Below, in pieces: positions 15,319-26,477 of a stretch of DNA of 64,000 nucleotides. The stretch covers positions 14,050,169-14,114,168 of the forward strand of contig NC_087072.1 in assembly GCF_026151205.1 (NCBI RefSeq), written 5' to 3'. The DNA is from Bolinopsis microptera. Its lineage: Eukaryota > Ctenophora > Tentaculata > Lobata > Bolinopsidae. The notes under the pieces are model-generated. The model did no database searches, was not told the DNA's origin, and worked only from the letters and a program-made list of their open reading frames with translations. The first letter of the stretch is position 1. The number at the start of each line of letters is the position of its first letter. Made by a program: the position numbers and the translations under genes.

Positions 15319-15573
15319 GTATTTAACTTCAAGGACCTCTTTACTTAGGGAAAATTGATCGTGCGTGGTTTAACTTTAACCGCGGAAAAATTTTTGTAGT
15401 TATATATTTGTTAAAATTAAAATTGGTCATTAGAACCACACGGGCACCGTCTCGGTTTACAATAACCGATATAAATATTACTTTACACCAAATACACGCT
15501 TTTACCTCCTTAATAGCGCGTGAGAACTTTTCAGAATTCAAAAATAATTGCAGTTTCTCCCGCATAGCAAACT

Positions 15574-16042
15574 GAAACACTAATTATAGTCTTGTAGCAG
15601 TATTCACTAAACAGTTGACACTAATTATGGTCTTGTAACAGTATTCACTAAACAGTTAACACTAATTATGGATTGTAACAGTATTAACTAAACAGTTAAC
15701 ACTAATTATGGTCTTGTAACAGTATTCACTAAACATTTAACACTAATTATGGTGTTGTACCAGTATTCACTAAACAGTTAACACTAATTATGGTCTTGTA
15801 ACAGTATTAACTAAACAGTTAACACTAATTATGGATTGTAACAGTATTCACTAAACAGTTAACACTAATTATGGTATTGTAACAGTATTCACTAAACAGT
15901 TAACACTAATTATGGTCTTGTAACAGTATTCACTAATTAGTTAACACTAATTATGGTCTTGTAACAGTATTCACTAAACAGTTTACATTAATTATGGTCT
16001 TGTAACAGTATTCACTGAACAGTTAACACTAATTATGGTCTT
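15574..16042. repeat. 42-bp minisatellite, about 11 copies
   Basis: Unit built on CACTAATTATGGTCTTGTAA then CAGTATTCACTAAACAGTTAA. Copies differ by a few substitutions and small indels. One detached partial unit follows at about 16080-16108 after unrelated sequence. Confidence 0.9.
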
Positions 16043-16569
16043 AAACTGTGTATTATTCGCCTCTCCAAACAAATCTAAAGTTAATTATGGTCTTGTAACA
16101 GTATTCACCTCAGTCAGTAATCAGTACACAAACATTAAGAGTCAAATAAGTCCACAGCACATTTGGTCAACTTTGTTCATTTAGACATAATTTAGACTTC
16201 GTAGATGATAAAAATTTAGTCATCTTCCACTGTAAGTGTATACACTCATTTGTATAGGTAAATAATTTATGTCTAAAATAAAAGCAGTAACCAGAAAAAA
16301 CGCGTTTATAATTCGTTATAACTTTAGATAATATAATATGATACACTAAGACAATAAATAATATAACATACTTTTCCAACCCATCATTTGATAGGTAAAC
16401 AATCATTAATTTTAAATGGGAAATTTAACTTATGCTAGAACTATCATGCTTTAAAAGCCCATAAAAATGGTTTTTTAACGAAAATTAAATTCAATGAAAC
16501 AATAAGTTTTCTCTCCAATCATTGCATTCTAACACAGTTTCATGCAGATCCAATGAGACGAGAAGTTTT

Positions 16570-18483
16570 TCACTGTCTAGTCTTGAACGCAAGTAGAAGG
16601 CTGGCCATAACAGTGATGACAACTCCGATTGTAAAATTGCAAGCCATATTGGGCCACCACAGGTCACCCGGGTTAATCCCCATTTCAAGTAAAATAGTTG
16701 TGCCATTATATGGACATTCTTCATCACCACAGTCCAGTGTTAGATCTTTGAATTCATTGATCATCATCGCGTGATATCCATATCTTAACCAGGACAGGTA
16801 TTTGATGGGAATGAGGTAAACAGTTTCTTTCACGTGTTTTAACAGGCCCATCACGATCATAAAGGGAAGAACTATACTCGCTGAAATGGCTTTTGCAGAT
16901 GTTGGATCTTCTGCTGCCACTCCTATGAACCAACCTATGCCAGAAGACGTAAAACATGAGACCAGTAAAGAAACAAAAGCAGTAGAGAAAGCTCCTGCAC
17001 TTATCACCAAGCCAGACATAAAGTAGAAAGTGACCAAAGCAAGGAGCACAAAGGGAACGAGTGCTAGGAGCTCAAGTAACACGACCGATATAAAGTATGG
17101 TAAAATCGTGTACAACCCATTTTGGTACTCCCTTTTGATAATGTTAACTTCAAGTGCAATTCTTAGAGCTGAGAAGTTCATTGATGACGCAGTAAAGGAC
17201 ATCACACACATAAAGAATAGACCACTTTTGTTAGTACGAACTGAGGAGATGTCATTGTCCGTCCCAAAGTAGATGAAACCTAAAATGAACGATATGATGA
17301 TACAAACTGTAAAGCGTGCTCGGGTTATCCGAGGATTCCTGAGCCCTTCTGTGTGACTACGCCGAAAGGTTTCTGAAAGTTGATCCCAGAACTTTGCTTT
17401 CAGTTTTGTTTCTATATAGCTGTTGTTGATATTCTTGAAAGCTTTTGAAGTTGATTTAATGTCAGTGTTAACTTTCGTATGGAATGTTGATCTCTCGTAA
17501 GATTGGACAATTTCGGCACATCTTTCTTTACAGTTGACCTCGTCGTCAGATTTTATAGCAAGAGTGTAGATGAAGTGATCGGCTGGACAGTGGTACGGAG
17601 GACATGAGTATCCGGCTTTTTCAAAGTGTGTCAGCGCATCAGTGTGACTGCCAAAAAATGCTATTTTACCTTCCGATAACAGACAAACTTTATCAAATAA
17701 GTCGTAAAGAACAGATGCAGGCTGATGGATAGTGCATAATATTGTGCAGCCAGATTCAGCCAGATCTTTCATTATTTTGATTACGCTTTCTGCCATGAAA
17801 CTGTCTAGTCCACTACTCACCTCATCTAAGAATAAAAGTGAAGCCCCAAAAATAAGTTGAGTTGCCACAGCTAACCTTTTTTTCTCTCCTCCTGAAATAC
17901 CCGGCCGGTCAACGTCTCCAACAAAACTGTTCTTTATTTTGCTCAACCCAACCTTTTGAAGAGCTTCAAGTGCCATAAGCTCTTTTTCTTTCCTTGGTAT
18001 AAGTGGATCCAGCTTTAAGCTTGCATAAAAGAATATAACTTCACATACTGTCATTGAAGCGACGAAGGTATCGTCTTGTCCTACATATCCTGACATATCT
18101 TTGATCTTATCTTGTGTGATGGTTAAGCCATTGAATTTAACATCACCACTGACTTCTAGCTTCCTGGATAACCTGCTCGCCAGTGCCTTCAAAAGCGTGG
18201 TTTTCCCAGATCCACTGGCTCCGAGTATTGCTACAAAGTCACCAGGGCGAGCAACTCCAGATACTTCGTTTAGTAAGATATTTGGGATTAGGTCAGACTT
18301 TTTGTTTCGCATACAACTGAACCCTACAGATAGAGGGGAGAAAACTGACAAGTTTTTCCAGGTTAGATGAATTTCGGAGGGGTTAGATAGATGAATTTCA
18401 GAAGAATGGGATCTATTCTTGCTCTTGTCAGGTGATGAAATTCCTTCGGTTTGATCTAACTTTAAACTCTCTTCTGAAACCAT
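16570..18483 (-). CDS. ABCG-family half-transporter, copy 1
   Basis: A 637-codon frame in one coding exon. I place the start at the ATG at 18483 because a good acceptor (TTTTTGCAG) lies 18 bp upstream, which implies a 5'-UTR intron; the earlier in-frame ATG lies on its intron side. Domain order is NBD then TMD, the reverse layout of ABCG half-transporters. Walker A is GASGSGKTT (about residues 88-96), the signature is ISGGEKKRL (about 196), and Walker B is LLFLDE (about 216), followed by VSSGLDS instead of the usual PTSGLDS. The C-terminal ABC2-type membrane domain starts near residue 390 with about six segments and ends with a Cys-containing loop (LDCGDEECPY) before the last helix. It should dimerise to export lipids, pigments or xenobiotics; substrate unknown. 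A tandem paralogue follows at 19063-20955. Confidence 0.95.
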   Translation of the reverse strand: MVSEESLKLDQTEGISSPDKSKNRSHSSEIHLSNPSEIHLTWKNLSVFSPLSVGFSCMRNKKSDLIPNILLNEVSGVARPGDFVAILGASGSGKTTLLKALASRLSRKLEVSGDVKFNGLTITQDKIKDMSGYVGQDDTFVASMTVCEVIFFYASLKLDPLIPRKEKELMALEALQKVGLSKIKNSFVGDVDRPGISGGEKKRLAVATQLIFGASLLFLDEVSSGLDSFMAESVIKIMKDLAESGCTILCTIHQPASVLYDLFDKVCLLSEGKIAFFGSHTDALTHFEKAGYSCPPYHCPADHFIYTLAIKSDDEVNCKERCAEIVQSYERSTFHTKVNTDIKSTSKAFKNINNSYIETKLKAKFWDQLSETFRRSHTEGLRNPRITRARFTVCIIISFILGFIYFGTDNDISSVRTNKSGLFFMCVMSFTASSMNFSALRIALEVNIIKREYQNGLYTILPYFISVVLLELLALVPFVLLALVTFYFMSGLVISAGAFSTAFVSLLVSCFTSSGIGWFIGVAAEDPTSAKAISASIVLPFMIVMGLLKHVKETVYLIPIKYLSWLRYGYHAMMINEFKDLTLDCGDEECPYNGTTILLEMGINPGDLWWPNMACNFTIGVVITVMASLLLAFKTRQ

Positions 18484-19062
18484 ATCGACAATATACTTTC
18501 CTGCAAAAAGTGTTATAAGGAAATAGTTTGCCGATAATATCACTTAAAACTGTCTAAGTTACAGATTGAGATAAATGAAAAGCAATGAAGGAAGTTAATT
18601 GATACTATTAAAAATAAGACGTGATTATCAGCGAATGTAGTGTAGAATTCTTAAATGCTGTTGAGCCAATAAGATCAGTAAAGTTTTCAGGAATTTCTGG
18701 AGAAAAATAGTAATCAATAATTTGTGTTAAATCGTTTTACAATAATAAATGTATTGTTAATTTTATGTCACCGAAAAAAGGGTTCAGCACATCAAAACTG
18801 TATTTTAAGAGATTTTTTGTTTACTCAAAGCCAAATAAAATTTATATGGATCCATGGTTTGAAATTAGACTGTTTTAAATAGAATGTTGATAACTTTATG
18901 ATCATGCATGGATAGCTGGACGGGATTTTAGCGAATCTTTCAGCCATTCTTCATCAGGGACAAAAGGATTTCGCGGTAATTTTGGCCAAATAATGGGAAA
19001 AAACGCGATCCCGTACATGCCGCGATTTCCTTTTGTCCCTGTTCTTCATTGACCATAGTTTG

Positions 19063-20955
19063 TTACCGAGCAATTTTGTAAGGAAGAAGTAAACAGGTTA
19101 ACAGATTGCATCCAAGTCCAACAACAAAATTGCAAACCATATTGGGCCACCACACTTCATTTGGGTTAATCCCCATTTCAAGTAAAATAGTTGTGCCATT
19201 ATATGGACATTCTTCATCACCACAGTCCAGTGTTAGATCTCTAAATTCATTGACCATCAAGGTGTGATATCCATATCTTATCCAGGACAGGTATTTAAAA
19301 ACAAAGAGGTGAACACCAACCCCGTCATCATCCTTCAGAAAGCCTCCAAGGTAAATAAATGGTGCAGTGAATGCTGCAGGAATTGCACCGGCTACCTTAG
19401 GATTTTCGGCCGCAACTCCGATCAACCAACCTATTCCATTAGATGCCCAGATTATGGCGATCAAACAAGCATAGGCGGTGAAAAATGCCTGTAGATCCGA
19501 TCTTAAACCTACTATGAAGTAGAAGATAGCTAGTTCAACGAGAAGAGACGGAATGACGAACAGGTACTCACAGAACACAACCGAAAGGAAATAAGACAGG
19601 GTTGAGTATAGTCCATTTTTATATTCTCTCCTGATGACGGGGAATTCCAATGGGATTTTGAGTGCAGAGCAACCAATGGACCTTACTGCATAGACCAACA
19701 CTAAAATGAAAATAACGCCACCTTTATCCACCTTGATCGTATCAATGTTATTGCTTGTGTTAAAGTAGAAAAATCCCAAGAAAACGATAGCAAGAATATC
19801 CGAAATTATTCGTCCCCGGGCATATTTGGGATTCCTTTTCATCTCTCTTACACTTCTGCAGAAGTTCTCCGAAAACTGACCCCATGTTGTAGCTTTATGT
19901 GTGGTAGTTACATCTTTGTTGTTAATATTGTTGGGATACTTTGAAATTGACTCAATGTCAGTGATGACTGTTTTGTAAAATGTCGATATCTTGTAAAATT
20001 GTACGATGTCGGCACATCTTTCTCTACATTTGACCTCGTCGTCAGATTTTATAGCAAGAGTGTAGATGAAGTGATCGGCTGGACAGTGGTACGGAGGACA
20101 TGAGTATCCGGCTTTTTCAAAGTGTGTCAGAGCATCAGTGTGACTGCCAAAAAATGCTATTTTACCTTCCGATAACAGACAAACTTTATCAAATAAGTCG
20201 TAAAGAACAGATGCAGGCTGATGGATAGTGCATAATATTGTGCAGCCAGATTCAGCCAGATCTTTCATTATTTTGATTACGCTTTCTGCCATGAAACTGT
20301 CTAGTCCACTAGTCACCTCATCTAAGAATAAAAGTGAAGCTCCAAAAATAAGTTGAGTTGCCACTGCTAACCTTTTTTTCTCTCCTCCTGAAATACCTGG
20401 CCGGTCAACGTCTCCAACAAAACTGTTCTTTATTTTGCTCAACCCAACCTTTTGAAGAGCTTCAAGTGCCATAAGCTCTTTTTCTTTCCTTGGTATACGG
20501 GGATCCAGCTTTAAGCTTGCATAAAAGAATATAACTTCACATACTGTCATTGAAGCGACGAAGGTATCGTCTTGTCCTACATATCCTGACATATCTTTGA
20601 TCTTATCTTGTGTGATGGTTAAGCCATTGAATTTAACATCACCACTGACTTCTAGCTTCCTGGATAACCTGCTCGCCAGTGCCTTCAAAAGCGTGGTTTT
20701 CCCAGATCCACTGGCTCCGAGTATTGCTTCAAAGTCACCAGGTCGAGCAACTCCAGATACTTCGTTTATTATCATAGCATTTGGGATTAGGTTTGATTTT
20801 TTGCCAGTGTTATATCTGTTGGAGACTGTCAAATTCTCCCACGTTAGATTAACTTGATAAGGATAGGACCTCTTTTCATCTTTTTCAGTTGATTGATAGT
20901 ATCTTGTTTCATCGTTAATGAGATGCTTCTTTTCTGATGTGATGTCAAGTTTCAT
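19063..20955 (-). CDS. ABCG-family half-transporter, copy 2
   Basis: A 630-codon single coding exon. The start is taken at the ATG at 20955, just inside the acceptor TTTTGCAG|GTA, again implying a 5'-UTR intron. Walker A GASGSGKTT, ISGGEKKRL and LLFLDEVTSGLDS are all intact. Before Walker A it reads GDFEAILG where copy 1 has GDFVAILG, so an acidic residue sits in a normally hydrophobic strand. The ATPase half is nearly identical to copy 1 even at silent sites, the N-terminus and the middle of the membrane domain are clearly divergent, and the last 50 or so codons are again similar. This fits tandem duplication followed by gene conversion. It lies 580 bp upstream of copy 1 in the same orientation. 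Confidence 0.95.
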   Translation of the reverse strand: MKLDITSEKKHLINDETRYYQSTEKDEKRSYPYQVNLTWENLTVSNRYNTGKKSNLIPNAMIINEVSGVARPGDFEAILGASGSGKTTLLKALASRLSRKLEVSGDVKFNGLTITQDKIKDMSGYVGQDDTFVASMTVCEVIFFYASLKLDPRIPRKEKELMALEALQKVGLSKIKNSFVGDVDRPGISGGEKKRLAVATQLIFGASLLFLDEVTSGLDSFMAESVIKIMKDLAESGCTILCTIHQPASVLYDLFDKVCLLSEGKIAFFGSHTDALTHFEKAGYSCPPYHCPADHFIYTLAIKSDDEVKCRERCADIVQFYKISTFYKTVITDIESISKYPNNINNKDVTTTHKATTWGQFSENFCRSVREMKRNPKYARGRIISDILAIVFLGFFYFNTSNNIDTIKVDKGGVIFILVLVYAVRSIGCSALKIPLEFPVIRREYKNGLYSTLSYFLSVVFCEYLFVIPSLLVELAIFYFIVGLRSDLQAFFTAYACLIAIIWASNGIGWLIGVAAENPKVAGAIPAAFTAPFIYLGGFLKDDDGVGVHLFVFKYLSWIRYGYHTLMVNEFRDLTLDCGDEECPYNGTTILLEMGINPNEVWWPNMVCNFVVGLGCNLLTCLLLPYKIAR

Positions 20956-20959
20956 TACC

Positions 20960-22350
20960 TGCAAAATTCTTCGTTAAAACTTATAGAGATCTTGATGTAA
21001 TGAGTGACAAGGATCATTAAAAAAATTATTGTACGCAAGGATCAAGAAAATGTCATTGGGACAAAGAATGAAACCAATACCAGGCAAAATTAAAAACGGG
21101 ACTATGCCGGATCAGGAATATTCACTAAAAATTGATTTCTGTAAAGATGTCATATTTTTAATGTTGATAGCATTAATATTTAACTGAATTCTACAACGAC
21201 AACTTAAAAATAGGTTCCCCTCTGTTTATATTATGAATATTATGAATATACTATGTAAAGTTCCCGAGAATCGATTTTTACCGATTGAAAGACAATATTA
21301 TATAGAAATAATATTTTATTTGATGTATAATAATACCATTAAACCTTTATTTACAACTATCAGTAACTTTTTACAAAATGAAGTTTAGACAAGCGGATAA
21401 AAGGTTATTCAAAAAGTACATCCTAACAAGACTTCTGTATAAAAGAACCGAAAATCCCTCAAAGAGATTTAAACCCTGCATGAAATCAATTCTTGACTGA
21501 TCTTTGAATCTTTGTTATGATCGTGGCCGATGTCCAAATCTATGACTTTGGTGCAAGTGCAGGTAACAGAGATATTGACGACAAGTTTGTGTTGCACATA
21601 AATAGATAAACATCACATCTACTCCGACTCAATGATTATGTGCAACATATTACGTGAAATGTAATTCTATTCTATTAAATTGAACCGCTTTTAGGGTTCC
21701 ATTTAACAAAAGACTTTACTTTGGAGGTTAGAATAATAGAATAGACAGTAAAAATATTTACATCAAACAACACGCAATGATGTGAACTCTCGGTTGAAAT
21801 TGTTGCAACAACATTTTCAACTCTAAAAAACTCACTCAAATCCTGCGTACCGAATAGAATATTATATCCACACGTTTTCGTAGATATTTCATCAAAATAA
21901 AAAGACTAATTCAAAATATATCTCTCCATATGCTGGGTGTAACGAAAATTGTGTTCGTGATTGAAGTTCGCCAGATATCACACCTGACAAATTTCGGTAC
22001 GTGTCGAATTAGAGTCCAGGTAGTGTACTCTAGTTCGACAATTAGTTTCTGCTTGTGATCCAACGGTTATTGCCGGGTCCTCATCATAGGATAACAGGGT
22101 TGAATGGCAGATAAAACAATTTTGTGACATTTATAGCTATAGCAACCAGCAGTTAGAAATTCCAGGACCTTTCAGTATAGTTTTAATTCTCCTGTTTGCC
22201 ACTCGGTTCTGGTCTAGCTAACAGGAAAATAGATTGATATCCGACTGTTTCCGATTCAGCTCTATACCACTAGTCGGTTACTAGTGATCGTTTGTGATAA
22301 TATAAAGTGTGGTATGTGGTAGATATTTATATAGAGTACTGAATCAGTAT
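20960..22350. other. Intergenic, dispersed repeat fragments
   Basis: No gene. About 21990-22045 shares GTCCAGGTAGTG and GTGTCGAA-type blocks with 24465-24520. About 22170-22280 resembles, in reverse orientation, the repeats at 52590-52720 and 54320-54420 (CTCCTGTTTGCC ... ACAGGAAAATA ... ATATCCGAC). Confidence 0.5.
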
Positions 22351-22356
22351 GATTCA

Positions 22357-22685
22357 ATTTGACCAAAACCCATAATCATGGGTAGAGTGTACCGCTGCCA
22401 GTGTCTCTCTTTTCCAAACAAAAGGAAATGATATTAATTTGAGGAACAGTCCGCTAATGCAAATTGATACCGAGAATGAAATCGGTCGCTCGCTTTTTCA
22501 AATCAATAAGCTTTATTACAATTCGTAAGCCGTGATCGAATGGAAAAAGCGAGCGACCGATTTCATTCTCGGTATCAATTTGCATTAGCGGACTGTTCCT
22601 CAAATTAATATCATTTCCTTTTGTTTGGAAAAGAGAGACACTGGCAGCGGTACACTCTACCCATGATTATGGGTTTTGGTCAAAT
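22357..22685. repeat. Perfect 143-bp inverted repeat with 43-bp loop
   Basis: Left arm 22357-22499 and right arm 22543-22685 are reverse complements as far as I can check. The outer end reads ATTTGACCAAAACCCATAAT. Related end sequence (CTACCCAATTTTGGGTTTTGG) occurs at about 54830-54860 and a reverse form at 52895-52935, so it belongs to a dispersed family. Perfect arms imply recent formation or correction. Confidence 0.9.
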
Positions 22686-22689
22686 ATCA

Positions 22690-24200
22690 TCTCTTTTTGA
22701 TTATAATGTCAGGATAATTTACACAGCTAGTCGAAACTTCATTAACAAGGAGGTAATTTCGACGATTTCGAAATTCTGCCTTTGAAAACGTTTCCTTGTG
22801 TTTAGTTAGGTATTTCTGTCGATAACCGACTGAATATGGCACTTTTTACTCATTCAAGTTGGCATTAAATTCATATATAATGCCATTTAAATATCGTGGA
22901 AAGCAGAATATATTCGAAATCACGAATGAGCAAATTTCTCACCTTTCGCACGTGCAAACTTTGAGCGGACGTCGCGTGCGCATACAATATTGAATCACCG
23001 TAAATTTTTGCATAGTGGTATTTAATATATAGTTTGATAAGCATGCAAAGTTTCAGAAGATTTCAAAAAGAACTTGGATCACAGCGGGACTCCAAAGTTG
23101 ATAAAAATCGTGAAAATCAAAATTTTTAGCGATTTTAGCGATTTTAAATGAATTTGGGCGTGTCCCCACGTGTGCAACTTTTCGATTTTTAACTTTAAAA
23201 CTAGCCTATAACACAATTTACACCTTTAAGAAGCAAAATTGAGCTCCACAACCCAAGGGATGGCCCAACACCAGAGAATACTAATTCACAACTTTTGTGT
23301 TTTTATAAAATTATTCTTCAAAAAAGCACTAACTTCAATAGCAAATATCTTTATGAAGGAGCAAGGTAGGAAACTATTCCGGTAGATTTTCGGAATGCTT
23401 GAACAATTATCTAAGATGAAAATGTCCTCAGATTTTGAATAAAATTACTCCTTAATAGTGTAAAATCGATTTAAAAAGTTGTTACTTTGTCAAAAGTCAA
23501 GTTTTAAAAACACTTAACTTGATGACGTCATCAAGTGATGATGATGACGTTAAATTATTTTTCAATACAATGTAAACTAAAGCTTAAACAATTATCTTTA
23601 AAACCTGTGGTTCGAAATGACTGTATCGTTTATACTTTTGAATCTACGGACACTTAAATGTAGGCTACAATTGACTGCAAAAAGCGTCTATACATACATA
23701 TATATCTTCACGACAATCTGTTGTAAAACAGGGGTTCCAGAAAACCCACTTCCCGATACTCCTGAAACATGACATTTTTTTTACAGTCGATTTGGACAAG
23801 GTCTAGACGCCCTGCAAAGTTTCAGATCTCTAACTCAATTTTAACATGGTTTTTAAGGCACCTGAATATGGCGATTTTGGGTTTTTTACCTAATTTCGTA
23901 TAACATGCTGGCGCGTATTTTGCGCAAATTTCTTAAAAACCTCCATACAACTATTTCTTATTCCTGTCATCTTCAACATTGAATTAGAATGTTTTGAACT
24001 TAAATGTACCTGCTGAACTACTTTCGATGAGTCTTAATGCCTGGAAAACAATAAAGGGGATATAATCGTATAGGGGGTAAATAGTGTTGTGAATATAAGG
24101 GCGACGGTAATGCTTGCCAGCATTGTGATACGCTATATTATGCTGTTTAACTATGACGTGTGAATGTAATCTCTATAATCCACATCTATGAACATTTAAC
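22690..24200. other. Intergenic, nothing recognised
   Basis: AT-rich, no ORF of note. A CRE-type palindrome TGATGACGTCATCA lies at about 23521-23534. The remainder looks like old repeat-derived sequence. Confidence 0.35.
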
Positions 24201-24205
24201 TGATA

Positions 24206-24284
24206 CTCCGTTTTATAGATCTAGATTGTAGAATGTAGATCAGTACGGTACTGATCTATAATCTATGTCTATAAAACGGAGTAT
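24206..24284. repeat. Imperfect 79-bp inverted repeat
   Basis: Arms begin TACTCCGTTTTATAGA and meet at GTAC. The arm end TACTCYGTTTTATAGATCTA also occurs in the SINE-like repeats at about 52496 and 54230, so these are related. Confidence 0.75.
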
Positions 24285-24540
24285 AACTATAAGTTACCAC
24301 GATAGTCTTTTATCCGCGAAGTCTACAATTCTGCTGACTAACAATTGAGTCTGAGGTCAATGAACAGCATGAGACAAGTGGAAAACAAACAAACGAATAT
24401 ATTTCACGCTCGTAAAGGATCGTTGCTTAAGATGGGAGATTTCAAAACTCTAGTTCGAAGTTCTTTTGTCGAAGTGCGTGTCGATCTTGAGTCCAGGTAG
24501 TGCTCTTTAGTCCGACGGAGTTGAACCTTAGGGTTTGTCG

Positions 24541-24868
24541 AACTACAGTACGTGTCAAACTATAGAGTGCGTGTCGAACTATAGTCATAGAATGTATGTC
24601 GAACTATAGAGTGCGTGTCGAACTATAGAGTGCGTGTCGAACTATAGAGTGCGTGTCGAACTATAGAGTGCGTGTCGAACTAGAGTGCGTGTCGAACTAT
24701 ATAGTGCGTGTCGAACTATAGAGTGCGTGACGAACTATAGAGTGCGTGTCAAACTATAGAGTGCGTGTCAAACTATAGTCATAGAATGTGTGTCGAACTA
24801 TAGAGTGCGTGTCGAACTATAGAGTGCGTGTCGAACTAGAGTGCGTGTCGAACTATAGAGTGCGTGTA
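24541..24868. repeat. 19-bp satellite
   Basis: Unit GTGCGTGTCGAACTATAGA repeated about 16 times with two interruptions (CATAGAATGT). Degenerate units extend left to about 24465. Confidence 0.9.
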
Positions 24869-24869
24869 C

Positions 24870-26100
24870 CAAGGTATTTGGTAATTTGCCAATATGAGGG
24901 CAGGATTATAGAACAAGGGAATAATTATAAATCCTCCCGTTATAATACCAGGAGCTTGTCTTAAAATCTCATATAATTTCCCGCGCTGCAAGACATCATT
25001 TCTTTCGTTACTTCACATACCATGCACTGTTTTAGTCATGTAATAAGCGCCATGAGTTGGCACAGATGTATTACTATCCTTGCTAATCCTCAAATTGCGC
25101 ATTTTCCTTTAAATCTGAGGACCAAATATCACGTTCTTTATAAGTATTTGGAACCAATCACATCCACAGCCTTCCGAATATGTATGTACGGACTTCACAA
25201 GCTCACAATGACCAGGGTAGCAAAAATCTTTGAAAAATGTTCGATACGTACCTCTGATGACAGAGCTCCCGTCTGCAATTCGAGATCGCATTACAAGGGG
25301 GAAGCATAGAGTTCAAAATCGTATATCGAGAGGTAGGTACTATACTACAAGGTACGGACTTCAGTAAAGTAAACCGAAAAAAATTTGTTAGGCTCACAAT
25401 GATCAGGATAGCATAAACCGTGGAGAACAATTGGTGTCCAGGAATCCACTTTCACAAACATTTTTTAACCCAGTCGTCTGCTGACGTAACATTGCCAAAA
25501 ACGCCCCTAAAACTTGACACTAGACATAAAATTGACCACTAGACACCCCAATCAATGCATCGAAAACTTCAAATATTCACAAGACAATTACTCACCCCAC
25601 TCGAGGAATTGTGCGAGGAGATGAACAAAGGCAAAGATAAGAAAATAAATAAAATGTGTAATGTGTACAACAGCTCATGAGGGTAAAGCAAATTTTTCTA
25701 CGATTATAGTGATGAGGAGTGTTTGCTTTATACTCAAACGATGAGCCCGCAGTCCCCACAAAAGATGCTAGCTTTGTTATCAAAAAACGTGATGGGATCA
25801 CGTGATGTTACCTCATTGTAAACAGGGTTTATTTGTTTGATTAACTAATAATGCTATGTATATGAGTACAGATTCGAAGTGGAACATCGAGTTCCGTTTT
25901 GGCGAGGTCTGGCGAGCTGGGAGGAACTTTCGAGATCTCGTCTGGAAGGGCTGATCTTAAAGCAAGCTCTGCTCAGTATTTATTCTTTATAGCTAATCTA
26001 ACTAGCCTAACAGGCTAGTTTAAGTTAACAAATATATGACATCTAACTTTGCTTTTCGCCGCATAGTTTGGCATGTTGCAGCCACGCGATTTTTGGCCTA
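24870..26100. other. Intergenic, nothing recognised
   Basis: Short ORFs of under 100 codons without domains. Short direct duplications (GCTCACAATGACCAGG near 25200 and GCTCACAATGATCAGG near 25393) show some repeat history. No gene supported. Confidence 0.35.
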
Positions 26101-26104
26101 AATA

Positions 26105-26476
26105 ATGGATGATGATTAATCATTCTACACTCGACTGTCACGTGAATTTTTCAACCCGTTCTCTAGCTGGTCCTGAACGACTATTCGAAACCCTAACCCT
26201 TTAATCTGATCCCAACCCTAACCCTAACCCAATCCTTAACAAATGCATATGCTGTTAAACTTTAACCCTAACGAGAAATTAGACTAACTTCCTTATAGTT
26301 GTACGGTCATATCACGTGATCGAGACAGTTTTTCGCCAATATCTCGTCAGGGGAGCATTTTAACCCTATGGCTATGTCATGGGACCGGGGTGATTCGGAA
26401 TCAGCGTCCGAAAATACATCGATTGAAGTTGGTTTCAACTGTCGGGGGCCCTTTTAGAACAATCTCGAATATCGAC
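26105..26476. repeat. 372-bp dispersed core with telomere-like CCCTAA
   Basis: Matches, in reverse orientation, the unique centre of the large TTAA-flanked element at about 42405-42775. Shared blocks include GGATGATGATTAATCA, CACTCGACTGTCACGTGA, CTCGTCAGGGGAGCATTTTA and TTTTAGAACAATCTCGAA. It contains runs of CCCTAA at about 26195-26235, the animal telomere motif on the C-strand. Here the homology stops abruptly at ATCGACTG, where the GGGAGA tract begins. Confidence 0.8.
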
Positions 26477-26477
26477 T

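Noticed and set aside
16553-18370. Plus-strand ORFs over the ABCG genes
   Set aside because: Each copy has equivalent antisense frames because the sense sequences are nearly identical; no independent support.
23521-23551. A functional CRE element (TGACGTCA)
   Set aside because: One palindromic CRE in gene-free AT-rich DNA with no promoter nearby; the flanking GATGATGATGA is simple sequence.
26192-26240. A chromosome end
   Set aside because: CCCTAA motifs are few, degenerate and internal to a dispersed repeat that has a second copy at 42.6 kb.
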